The translations under genes and the position numbers were made by a program. Positions 1 through 7,561 of a stretch of 64,000 bases of DNA are shown here, in pieces. Each line of letters begins with the position of its first letter. Position 1 is the first letter of the stretch. The stretch covers positions 1 through 64,000 of the forward strand of contig JAVVEM010000011.1 in NCBI GenBank assembly GCA_032250805.1, in the 5' to 3' direction. Under the pieces are notes generated by a model. That model saw only the letters and a list, made by a program, of their open reading frames with translations, searched no databases and was not told the DNA's origin. This DNA comes from B18-G4 sp032250805 (lineage in GTDB: Bacteria > Bacteroidota > Bacteroidia > Bacteroidales > B18-G4).

Positions 1-212
1 CCGAGTTAAGGAAAACATTAAGGCTGAAAAAGGAACTCCAGTTTTACTCGTTACGTGATTCTGGTATAATACAGAAGATACGCGATGGACGGACACCAAA
101 ACAGGTTATGGAAGCCGCTGACCACTCATCAATAGAGATCACAAACAAATATGTTAAGATCGCCCGGAAAGAATCCGACAGGGATATTATTAACAAGAGT
201 AGTGCGTTTTAG
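1..212 (+). CDS. Tyrosine recombinase (phage-type integrase), C-terminal fragment
   Basis: An open frame enters from the left edge (codons from base 3) and stops at TAG 210-212, giving the last 69 residues. The peptide resembles the end of the catalytic domain of tyrosine recombinases: YSLRDSG matches the HxLR box, with Tyr in place of the usual His. ADHSSIEITNKYVKI matches the GHxxxxxTxxY box, and its Tyr would be the nucleophile. Such enzymes integrate or excise mobile DNA. Basic and Ser-rich residues follow to the stop. Since the 5' part is outside the window, whether the gene is intact cannot be judged. It sits next to a truncated regulator and an ORF remnant, so this edge looks like the margin of an integrated element. 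Family assignment is fairly secure; activity is unknown. Confidence 0.7.
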   Translation, partial: ELRKTLRLKKELQFYSLRDSGIIQKIRDGRTPKQVMEAADHSSIEITNKYVKIARKESDRDIINKSSAF

Positions 213-242
213 ATATAAACGGGTTTTGGTCCGATATACCTT

Positions 243-1145
243 TTATTGATCAAGTAAGCGCAGAAATAAAGCACCTCTTTCAGTTATTTTGTATTGCTGT
301 TTTGGACTTTTGGGTTTATCAGGAATTGTCCATTCAATTAGCCCGCCCTCCCGAAGCTTATTAATTGTAGTATACAATTGACCTGAAATTGATTTCTGTC
401 CTAATGCCGTTGAAAGTTCCTGCGTCGATGATGTTTGTTCCTGTACCATCCTTAATACTTTCCCATATAATGACTCCTGCTGCAACTCCTGCTGTAACTC
501 CTGCTGCAACTCCTGCTGTCGCTCGTAATTCTTATTAGTGAAGGTCACTCTGAAGGCGATGCCAGGTTCTTTCCAGGAGAACTCAATTTCCGGATAGGCT
601 TCTAGTTCTTCTTTGATAAGTTTTAAACCATTGCCCCATTGTTCAATAATGCCAAGGCGTTTGAATACAGGGGCTAAAACTTTGTTTCGTATGTCGGATT
701 GGCCTGATTCCATATCATCGAAATCGACCGAAGGCATTAACTTTCCCGGACTGGTAACCTCAATTTTATCATCGAAAATGGCTATTTTTATGTCTTTTCC
801 GGTCAAAGAATAATCTCTGTGGATCACTGCATTCCGGATCACCTCGCGGATAGCAATAATAGGATACTCCCACCTGTCGTTACGGTACACCCCGGTATAA
901 TCGGCCGAACTTTGGGAAATGTGTCGTAGTACAAATTGGTACGCCTGTTCAGCTTGTATGCTAACATTGGCATCTATGGTTTTTTGATCAATAAAATTGC
1001 CAGGTACCGTCCCTTTAAATCTTGCACATTCAATTTTAGCATATAGGAATCGTTGCTTTCGTAGTGGATCATCAGAAATCAAAATTAGGGCAATAGTTGG
1101 TAATTCTTTACCTTGTTCAGAACTGTACAAATCAAGCTTTGACAA
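243..1145 (-). CDS. ATP-binding AlbA/Schlafen-type transcriptional regulator, 5'-truncated
   Basis: From a TTG codon at 1145 this frame gives 300 residues, but it stays open and conserved up to base 1277 (stop TAA 1278-1280), with no ATG anywhere. The protein carries a GHKL-type ATPase module of the HATPase_c_4 family (EVIRNAVIHRDYS, then RLGIIEQWGNGLKLIKEEL), a run of Q/E repeats near residues 210-224, and a C-terminal winged helix with ITERG. Full-length relatives begin with an AlbA_2/Schlafen nucleic-acid-binding domain of roughly 120 residues. Here that domain is absent and unrelated sequence lies upstream. The gene is therefore probably a 5'-deleted pseudogene, though translation from TTG cannot be excluded. 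It lies tail-to-tail with the recombinase fragment. The role of the intact family is usually unassigned regulation, often in mobile regions. Confidence 0.7.
   Translation of the reverse strand: MSKLDLYSSEQGKELPTIALILISDDPLRKQRFLYAKIECARFKGTVPGNFIDQKTIDANVSIQAEQAYQFVLRHISQSSADYTGVYRNDRWEYPIIAIREVIRNAVIHRDYSLTGKDIKIAIFDDKIEVTSPGKLMPSVDFDDMESGQSDIRNKVLAPVFKRLGIIEQWGNGLKLIKEELEAYPEIEFSWKEPGIAFRVTFTNKNYERQQELQQELQQELQQESLYGKVLRMVQEQTSSTQELSTALGQKSISGQLYTTINKLREGGLIEWTIPDKPKSPKQQYKITERGALFLRLLDQ
473..520 (-). repeat. 12-bp in-frame tandem repeat, four units
   Basis: Four consecutive 12-bp units with consensus ACTCCTGCTGYA on the plus strand (473-484, 485-496, 497-508, 509-520) lie inside the truncated regulator. 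On the coding strand each encodes Q-Q-E-L or a close variant, making an acidic/glutamine linker between the ATPase module and the winged helix. Because the unit is a multiple of three, copy-number change would alter linker length without breaking the frame. Confidence 0.9.
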
Positions 1146-1280
1146 TACTGGTATTGTGATTTCTTCTCCGGTTTTCTCAGCGAAAAGTTTATTGAAGTTA
1201 TCAAAATCAACCTGGTCGTATGGCTTACTAAATACAAGCTCGCTATCAAAGGAGATGTTCTGCTTTTGTCTTTCCAGTTA

Positions 1281-1438
1281 GGCTGAAGACCTACAAACTT
1301 ATCCAGTGGTCCTGTTTTTGGGGAGTATTATACATGCCAGGTCATTTGCACCTTATCGCCTGGCTCGCAGAAATGCTGCAATTTGTTTTCCTCATCTCGT
1401 ATTTTGTACTTTTGTGGTTTGAAATTTTTGTAATGATC
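1281..1438 (-). pseudogene. Short ORF remnant with internal stop, unrecognised
   Basis: Reading leftward from a stop at 1441-1439, the frame gives DHYKNF..., then KLQHFCEPGDKVQMTWHV, a TAA at 1330-1328, and continues in the same frame with YSPKTGPLDKFVGLQPNW. The composition looks protein-like on both sides of the stop, which suggests a decayed gene fragment replacing the missing N-terminus of the neighbouring regulator. No start codon is present and I do not recognise the family. It overlaps the promoter of the rightward nitrilase gene. Chance cannot be excluded for so short a frame. Confidence 0.3.
1382..1414 (+). promoter_or_regulatory. Bacteroidota-type promoter of the GNAT-nitrilase gene
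   Basis: TTTG at 1382-1385, a 21-nt spacer and TACTTTTG at 1407-1414 match the Bacteroidota primary-sigma consensus (TTTG-N17-23-TAnnTTTG). The predicted start of transcription leaves about 45 nt of leader before the ATG at 1465. Confidence 0.6.
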
Positions 1439-1464
1439 TTATTTTAACTCAGCAGATACAGCAA

Positions 1465-2997
1465 ATGAACGAAATTGAAAATATTGAACTTTCCTTTTTA
1501 AGCATTGATGATTACCAGGAACTGAAAGAGGCAATGATCGAGTCGTATACGGGTATGCCCAACTCGTATTGGAAGGAACACCACATTAAATCCCTTATCG
1601 GACGTTTCCCCGAAGGGCAGGTGGTAATCAAAGTGAATAAACAGATTGCCGGCTGTGCATTGTCTATCATTGTCGATTATGATAAGTTTGCCGATAAGCA
1701 CACATATAAGGAAATTACCGGCAACTACACCTTTAGCACGCATACGCCTGATGGGAATGTGCTCTATGGTATCGACATTTTTATTAAACCCGAATTCAGG
1801 GGACTGCGTCTGGGCCGGCGACTTTATGATTACCGGAAGGAGCTCTGCGAAAGGCTAAACCTCAGAAGCGTGGCGTTTGGCGGCAGAATACCGAATTATC
1901 ATAAATACGCCAATGAACTTACGCCTAAAGAATATATTGCAGGGGTAAGAAGAAAAGAAATCCATGACCCGGTGCTTAACTTTCAGGTATCCAATGATTT
2001 TCATCCTTCTAAAATTCTAAAAAACTATCTCGAAGGTGATGAGGCATCAAATGAGTATGCTGTACTGTTGGAGTGGGATAATATCTATTATGAAAAACAA
2101 AGCATTACGGCCGGCATTACAAAGAAGCTGGTGAGGCTTGGATTGATACAGTGGCAGATGCGGCCATATAAGGATATGGACGAATTGTTGCAACAGGCCG
2201 AATTCTTTGTCGATGCTGTGTCGGGATACCGTTCTGATTTTGCCTTGTTCCCTGAATTCTTCGATGCCCCCCTGATGGCCGAAAACAACCATCTGAGTGA
2301 GCCGGAGGCCATCAGGGAGCTTGCTAAACATACGGATACTGTGGTACAGCGGTTTTCCGAACTCGCCATTTCATATAATATCAATATTATTTCCGGCAGC
2401 CTTCCCGAAGTGCGAAACGACAGGCTTTATAACGTTGGATATCTTTGCAAACGAGATGGTACCATTGAACGCTATGAGAAACTGCATGTGACTCCTGATG
2501 AGATCAAAGTATGGGGAATGGAAAAGGGCAGCCGGGTGAAGGTGTTTGACACTGATTGCGGTAAGATCGGAATTCTTATTTGTTATGATGTCGAATTTCC
2601 TGAACTCAGCAGGATACTTGCCGATGAGGGGATGGATATCCTCTTTGTGCCTTTTCTTACCGATACACAGAACGGATATTCACGCGTGCGATACTGCGCA
2701 CAGGCCAGGGCCATCGAGAATGAATGCTATGTTGCCATTGCAGGTTGCGTGGGCAATTTGCCCAAAGTTCACAACATGGATATACAATATGCCCAGTCTA
2801 TGGTGTTTACCCCCTGCGATTTTGCTTTCCCTGCCAACGGGATAAAAGCCGAAGCTACTCCGAACACGGAAATGATCCTGATCGTCGACCTCGATATTGA
2901 CCTGCTCCGCGAGCTTAATCAGTTTGGCAGTGTACGCAACCTGAGAGACCGCCGCAAGGATATATACGAGCTGACAAAAAAGGACAGCCCGGCATAA
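1465..2997 (+). CDS. Bifunctional GNAT acetyltransferase / carbon-nitrogen hydrolase
   Basis: A 510-residue two-domain protein. Residues about 8-200 form a GNAT N-acetyltransferase domain with an acetyl-CoA loop around RGLRLGRR (112-119). Residues about 222-500 form a nitrilase/amidase domain with the complete catalytic triad: Glu264 in FPEFF, Lys339 in YEKLHV and Cys373 in ICYDVEFPE. The architecture is the same as Bacillus YhcX-type proteins, whose substrate is unsettled. The nitrilase half should hydrolyse a C-N bond of an amide, and the GNAT half could acylate an amine product or substrate. No signal peptide is seen, so it is cytosolic. It is monocistronic, with its own promoter, and stands between decayed mobile DNA and the convergent archaemetzincin gene. 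Domain calls are secure; the substrate is not predictable. Confidence 0.9.
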   Translation: MNEIENIELSFLSIDDYQELKEAMIESYTGMPNSYWKEHHIKSLIGRFPEGQVVIKVNKQIAGCALSIIVDYDKFADKHTYKEITGNYTFSTHTPDGNVLYGIDIFIKPEFRGLRLGRRLYDYRKELCERLNLRSVAFGGRIPNYHKYANELTPKEYIAGVRRKEIHDPVLNFQVSNDFHPSKILKNYLEGDEASNEYAVLLEWDNIYYEKQSITAGITKKLVRLGLIQWQMRPYKDMDELLQQAEFFVDAVSGYRSDFALFPEFFDAPLMAENNHLSEPEAIRELAKHTDTVVQRFSELAISYNINIISGSLPEVRNDRLYNVGYLCKRDGTIERYEKLHVTPDEIKVWGMEKGSRVKVFDTDCGKIGILICYDVEFPELSRILADEGMDILFVPFLTDTQNGYSRVRYCAQARAIENECYVAIAGCVGNLPKVHNMDIQYAQSMVFTPCDFAFPANGIKAEATPNTEMILIVDLDIDLLRELNQFGSVRNLRDRRKDIYELTKKDSPA

Positions 2998-3075
2998 CCT
3001 TCTTAACGGGTCCTGGATACAGGGCTTACCCGGGGGTTTATCCCCGTGATGGCAATATTACAAAGCCGGATGCAT

Positions 3076-3639
3076 TCAGTGCTTTCTGAATGTTGTTGCT
3101 ATAAATGCTGTGGTGTTCAGTTTGTTGCGGCATTCCATGCAGAAATGCGTTTCCTTCTGGTCAATGTCTTCCACATAGGTTGATGAACGCATTACGCACT
3201 GGGGTGCGTGGCAATGCAAAAGCCCGAATGTATGGCCAAGCTCATGGATAACTTCTTTCTGAAAACGTTCCAACAGCAGGTCCTCATCTTCGGGCAAACC
3301 GTAATGGGTATTGTTGAGCCTGAAAAGGGAAGCAATCCCGCTTTGGCCATCAAGTGTGGCCTGCCCGAAAATAAATGTAAGGATGGGCACAAAAATATCG
3401 ACATTGAATAACCCAATCGTTTTTATTGCATTCGGGTAGGCCATGGCATCCACTTCTTTCAGGAGGTTGTTTCCATTGTATTGCCTGCGAACAATATCAT
3501 AGGTCTCACTCAGATCGAAATGTGCCGCCCGGAAACGTACCGGCAGAAAAAATTCATTTCTTATGGCCCTCTCGATCTTTTCAAGAAAGCTCATCTCAAA
3601 ATAACCGAAAGTGAGTATACATATGTATTGCTGATCCAT
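3076..3639 (-). CDS. amzA: Archaemetzincin family zinc metalloprotease
   Basis: A 187-residue protein with the full archaemetzincin signature: HELGHTFGLLH (His132, Glu133, His136, His142), Cys143 and Cys148, the Met150 of the Met-turn region, then a CxxC pair (Cys167, Cys170) for a second structural zinc. Length and motif spacing are typical of the bacterial/archaeal family, which are small cytosolic zinc peptidases of unknown physiological substrate. The ATG at 3639 is the only reasonable start. It lies 59 nt downstream of the sigma-54 response regulator on the same strand and is convergent with the nitrilase gene, so it may be the last gene of the redox cluster, though nothing in the family predicts a redox role. 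Confidence 0.92.
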   Translation of the reverse strand: MDQQYICILTFGYFEMSFLEKIERAIRNEFFLPVRFRAAHFDLSETYDIVRRQYNGNNLLKEVDAMAYPNAIKTIGLFNVDIFVPILTFIFGQATLDGQSGIASLFRLNNTHYGLPEDEDLLLERFQKEVIHELGHTFGLLHCHAPQCVMRSSTYVEDIDQKETHFCMECRNKLNTTAFIATTFRKH

Positions 3640-3698
3640 TCAATTCTTATGTAAACGGCTCTGACTACCGGGCTTGAAGGGTGCTATAATGGCCTGCT

Positions 3699-5033
3699 TC
3701 AGGGTTTCAGATCATATTTTTTTATCTTGTTATACAGTGTTACCCTGTCGATCTCCAGTGCCTTTGCCGTACGCGAAATATTCCAGTTGTATTTGTCGAG
3801 TATCTGGTTGATAAATGATTTTTCGAATTCATTTAAACTCTCGACCGAACTGCCTGGTTTATCTTTTTCGATGGGAAGGTCTCTGATGTGGATCTTTTTA
3901 CCATCACCAATAACAATGGCACGCTCAATCATATTCTCAAGTTCACGTATATTGCCCGGAAAAGAATACGATTCGAGGCGTTTCATGGCCGCCGCATCAA
4001 TGCTTACCGGTGCTTTATTCATTGATTTGCAGTATTTTTTGATAAAATAATCAACCAGCAGTGGAATGTCGCCTGCGCGTTCACGCAGGGGCGGGACATG
4101 GATATTCACTACGTTAAGGCGGTAATACAGGTCTTCACGAAACTTGCCATCCTCAACCATGCCCTTGAGGTCGCGGTTTGTGGCACAGATAAGACGAAAG
4201 TCGGATGTGATTTCCTTGTTGCCCCCAACGCGTACAAAAGTTTTCGATTCAAGCACCCGCAGCAACTCGATCTGCATTTTCATTGAAATAGTGGCGATCT
4301 CATCCAGAAAAAGAGTGCCGCTGTCGGCCATTTCAAACCTTCCTTTACGGTTATAAAGAGCACCGGTGAAGGCACCCTTTTCGTGTCCGAATAATTCGCT
4401 TTCGAGCAGGCTTTCAGTGAGGGCTCCGCAATGAACACTGATCAAAGGGAAAAATTTACGGGTCGAATTATAATGTATGGCGCGGGCGATGAGTTCTTTG
4501 CCGGTGCCGCTTTCTCCGGTAATGATCACTGAGGAATTTGTCCGGGCAACACTCTCCACCTCTTCAAGCACCTTTTGCATGGCATCGCTGTTGCCGATGA
4601 GGTCTTCGACATTTTCGAGCGATAGGACTTTCCTTTTCAGGTCTTCGTTTTCTTCCGACAGTGACAACTGTTTGGAAGCATTACGGATAAGGTGACTCAG
4701 GTCGTCGGGGTCGAAGGGTTTGGTAACATAATCGAAAGCTCCGTCTTTAAGCGCTTTTACTGCCGTATCGACGGTAGCAAATGCAGTCATGACAATGACG
4801 ATCGATTCCTTGTTCAATGCTTTGATCCGTCGTAACATTTCAAGGCCGTCCATTCCCGGCATCTTAAGATCAGCCAGGATAATGCCAAAATCTTCCGATT
4901 CTAATATTGTCAGTGCTTTCGATGCATCTTCGGCACATTTCACATAATACCCATCATCAGTGAACCAGCTGAATAAAGAATCCCTGACGGATTCTTCGTC
5001 ATCAACTACCAGTATGGAAGTCTTCTTTGTCAT
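3699..5033 (-). CDS. Sigma-54-dependent response regulator, NtrC/AtoC family
   Basis: A 444-residue protein with three modules. The receiver domain (about 5-120) has acidic residues Asp11/Asp12, phosphoacceptor Asp55 in LADLKMPG, and Lys105. The AAA+ sigma-54 interaction domain (about 145-370) has Walker A GESGTGKE (173-180), the sigma-54 contact loop GAFTGA (220-225) and Walker B LFLDE (241-245). A Fis-type helix-turn-helix closes it (about 400-440, SRTAKALEIDRVTLYNKIKK). It would activate RNA polymerase with RpoN after phosphorylation by the kinase encoded 11 nt upstream. The paired genes follow the HybA/HybB/GcvH-like genes on the same strand, and a sigma-54-like promoter sits at the head of that set, so autoregulation of the locus is the simplest reading. 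Confidence 0.95.
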   Translation of the reverse strand: MTKKTSILVVDDEESVRDSLFSWFTDDGYYVKCAEDASKALTILESEDFGIILADLKMPGMDGLEMLRRIKALNKESIVIVMTAFATVDTAVKALKDGAFDYVTKPFDPDDLSHLIRNASKQLSLSEENEDLKRKVLSLENVEDLIGNSDAMQKVLEEVESVARTNSSVIITGESGTGKELIARAIHYNSTRKFFPLISVHCGALTESLLESELFGHEKGAFTGALYNRKGRFEMADSGTLFLDEIATISMKMQIELLRVLESKTFVRVGGNKEITSDFRLICATNRDLKGMVEDGKFREDLYYRLNVVNIHVPPLRERAGDIPLLVDYFIKKYCKSMNKAPVSIDAAAMKRLESYSFPGNIRELENMIERAIVIGDGKKIHIRDLPIEKDKPGSSVESLNEFEKSFINQILDKYNWNISRTAKALEIDRVTLYNKIKKYDLKP

Positions 5034-5044
5034 ATTGGTCAGTA

Positions 5045-6715
5045 TTAAGTAGTGATCAATGGTAAAGTAATTATCATCGTAGTTCCTTTGCCGGGCGATG
5101 AAATTACATCGATTTTCCCCCTGTGGCTTGTAATGATGCCGTGTACGATCGATAAGCCCAGGCCGATGCCGCTAACGTCCTGCTTTACCGAATAAAAGGG
5201 CTCGAAAATATGCGGAAGGTCATCATCCGATATCCCGCTTCCGTTATCGATAACCTCAATCCTCAGCTCATCTTTCGACGGATTGGATGTACGGAAAATA
5301 ATTTCTCCATTGCTTACGATGGCCTCCGATGCGTTGACCAAAAGGGCTACACAGGCTTGTTTGATCTGATTCGGACTGCAATGGATCAGATCTGACCCGG
5401 CATTGAATTCCTTTCTGAATTCGATATTGGCGATCTTTATCGGGTGTGCCATCAGTTCGTATGTTTCTTCAAGTATTGCGTGCGCATTGCCGGGCTTGAA
5501 GTCTTCCTGGTCCTTCCTCGCAAAATCAAGCAGGCTTTTTACAATGTCGCCGCATCGTTTGGTTTCATTCTCAATCATTTTTATATGCTTGAGCAGGGAA
5601 TCGCGATTCGGGATTTCGGCTTTTGAAAAGCTTAGCTGCTTATGGATCAGTTTTGAATAGATGAGGATACCGGACAGGGGGTTGTTGATCTCATGAGCCA
5701 CTGATGAAGATAGTTTTCCCAGCGAGGCCAGACGCTCGATGCGGATAATCTCATTTTGTATGGCGCCCAGCTCTTCCGATTTTTTCTGAACCTTGTATTC
5801 AAGCTGCTGCGACCAGTTTTTGAGCTCCTCATTGGCCGCCTGCAGCTTGTCGAGCATATCGTTAACTGAATGCGAAACAATTTTCATGTCTTCAACATGG
5901 CAGGGTTTAACATCAATCCTTTTGCTCAGGTCGCCTTTGGCTACAGATCTGCTGACCTGGATAAGCGCTTTCAGCGGATTTTTTATTTCCTTCCTGGTGA
6001 AGATAATGATGAAAGTAAGAAGTAAGACTGTTGTTATAATGGCGAACAGATAAAAATCCATGGTTGAGCTTGCTATGGCATCATCAAGATCTTTTAGTGG
6101 CATCTGAATGATCAGCGAGCCGAGCACTTCATCATTTTCTCCATGGGCGTGGCAATCGGCAGTATAACACGAGCGTTCATTCAGTATGGGTGAGCGTATC
6201 ATCAGGTACCGCTGATGATACGGATCCTGGCTCATCATGCACTGGCTTTCAATGCTAATGATCCGATAGGCTTTTTCGTTGCGCGGGAACATGGTGGCGA
6301 GGTCGTCATGGCAGGCTTTGCAGTCGGGCTCAATATGCCTGCTGCTGCTGGTTTCACTGGGAAAAGAGGAATAAACAAGGTTGTCGTCGCTGTCGTACAT
6401 GTTTACATCTTCAATGCCCGGAAGGGTGTTGATGATGTCGAGGGTGTTCTGCAGGGAACGCTTATCGTTCTCAAACATGGAATAATAAAGTGCCCCTTCA
6501 ACAAGTGAACCAATATTGCTTCCGCTTTCGCGCAGCACGGTATTCATATAATTCTCGTATACTGAACGGAAGATCAGGCCAAATGATACAAAGAGGATCA
6601 CAGACAGTATGGCGATGATCATAACCACCTGGCCATAGATTGATGTCCGGATATTTAGATAACGCCTGATCCATTCGCAGGCGTTCTGAAAACTATATCG
6701 TTTGAACCGTGTCAT
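5045..6715 (-). CDS. Membrane sensor histidine kinase with c-type haem motifs
   Basis: A 556-residue kinase. TM1 spans about 28-50 and TM2 about 221-240, enclosing a 170-residue periplasmic sensor. That sensor contains CKACH (132-136), a canonical CxxCH haem-c attachment motif, and CYTADCH (183-189), a CX4CH variant. A HAMP segment (about 241-295), a coiled linker, the HisKA box VAHEINNPLSG with His341 and a GHKL ATPase with DNGSGI and GIGLGLSIV follow. The sensor organisation suggests detection of redox state, a diatomic gas or a haem-linked electron donor; this is inferred from the motifs. The cognate regulator follows after 11 nt. The 90-nt gap before the gene shows no clear promoter, so it may be read through from the upstream redox genes. 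Confidence 0.92.
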   Translation of the reverse strand: MTRFKRYSFQNACEWIRRYLNIRTSIYGQVVMIIAILSVILFVSFGLIFRSVYENYMNTVLRESGSNIGSLVEGALYYSMFENDKRSLQNTLDIINTLPGIEDVNMYDSDDNLVYSSFPSETSSSRHIEPDCKACHDDLATMFPRNEKAYRIISIESQCMMSQDPYHQRYLMIRSPILNERSCYTADCHAHGENDEVLGSLIIQMPLKDLDDAIASSTMDFYLFAIITTVLLLTFIIIFTRKEIKNPLKALIQVSRSVAKGDLSKRIDVKPCHVEDMKIVSHSVNDMLDKLQAANEELKNWSQQLEYKVQKKSEELGAIQNEIIRIERLASLGKLSSSVAHEINNPLSGILIYSKLIHKQLSFSKAEIPNRDSLLKHIKMIENETKRCGDIVKSLLDFARKDQEDFKPGNAHAILEETYELMAHPIKIANIEFRKEFNAGSDLIHCSPNQIKQACVALLVNASEAIVSNGEIIFRTSNPSKDELRIEVIDNGSGISDDDLPHIFEPFYSVKQDVSGIGLGLSIVHGIITSHRGKIDVISSPGKGTTMIITLPLITT

Positions 6716-6805
6716 CGCATAGCATTGTATTGCTGGAACTGTTGGTTGATGTCAGCAATTATTTTACTGCAAAATATGAAAATCCGACGACATTCCCAAA
6801 TAATA

Positions 6806-7519
6806 TCAGAGCGTGCAGAAATTTTTCCCGAAATCGCTCCAGCACTCCTCCGGCAGGCCGGAAAGGGTGTAGTCGCAAATTTCACCGCCATCCTGGAGGA
6901 TTACAGCTGATCCGTCTTTTGCATATTTGTTTATGTTCATGGAGATGAACTCCTTAAAGCGTTCGAGCTCTGCCCTGAGCCAGTCGGGGGATTCGTCCGC
7001 GTGATAGCATGTGGCGGTTTCTCCTTTCCAATTGGCCGGACGAATGCTGTAAATCCAGCCTTTTCCATATGGATCGTCGTTCAGTGTGTCGGCATCCATC
7101 TCAAGGGCAGGGTTGGGTTTTATAACTGTGCCTGAAATGGGCGACAGGATGTTGATGCTTTTGCCGTTATTACCTATCCTCGCCAACACATCTCCCTTAC
7201 TGACCTGTTCACCGGCTTCTTTCAGCGGTATTACCTTTTTAATACCTGTAAGGTGCACCAGAAGATCGTTCAGTCCCACTTTGGCAATGCCTGATTTTTG
7301 CATGAATAGCCAGGTATGGTTTTTACTGTAAAACAATCCCAGGGGAATTTTAAGCGTACTGAACGAGAGTGCTCCTGAAGTTTTTTGCATCTTTTTCGGC
7401 CTTATGCTATTGGCCTTCATGAGTTGCCACCACAGGATGATCACAATGAGAAATGCAATCACAACAAGGTATTCGATGCCTTTGGTGTCGAAAATATTAT
7501 TATAGCTGAATCCATTCAT
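6806..7519 (-). CDS. Membrane-anchored GcvH-like (lipoyl-fold) protein
   Basis: A 237-residue protein: short N-terminus, one TM helix (about 16-36) followed by a basic stretch that should face the cytosol, then a GcvH-like domain (about 62-165) with FYSKNHTW, VGLNDLLVHLTG, LSPISGTV and PYGKGWIYSI. In true H proteins the lipoylated Lys sits in ESVKA, eight residues before the Pro of SPVSG. Here that position is Gly119 and the Lys (Lys120) is one residue later, with no ExxK, so lipoylation is uncertain. A C-terminal extension (about 180-235, ILQDGGEI) is shared with the larger protein at 9721-11406. It is not a glycine-cleavage H protein by context: no gcvT or gcvP is present, and it lies between the HybB-like gene and the sensor kinase. 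Confidence 0.82.
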   Translation of the reverse strand: MNGFSYNNIFDTKGIEYLVVIAFLIVIILWWQLMKANSIRPKKMQKTSGALSFSTLKIPLGLFYSKNHTWLFMQKSGIAKVGLNDLLVHLTGIKKVIPLKEAGEQVSKGDVLARIGNNGKSINILSPISGTVIKPNPALEMDADTLNDDPYGKGWIYSIRPANWKGETATCYHADESPDWLRAELERFKEFISMNINKYAKDGSAVILQDGGEICDYTLSGLPEECWSDFGKNFCTL

Positions 7520-7561
7520 GGCCAGAGTATTTTTGTAGTTTATATAAGTTTATTTTCATGT

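Noticed and set aside
3071..3090. CATTCAG-TGCTTT-CTGAATG hairpin near the amzA stop as a terminator
   Set aside because: It overlaps the end of the coding sequence and lacks a T run on either strand.
6806..7519. Glycine cleavage H protein (gcvH)
   Set aside because: The ESVK lipoylation motif is absent, there is a TM anchor and no gcvT or gcvP lies nearby; the context is electron transfer.
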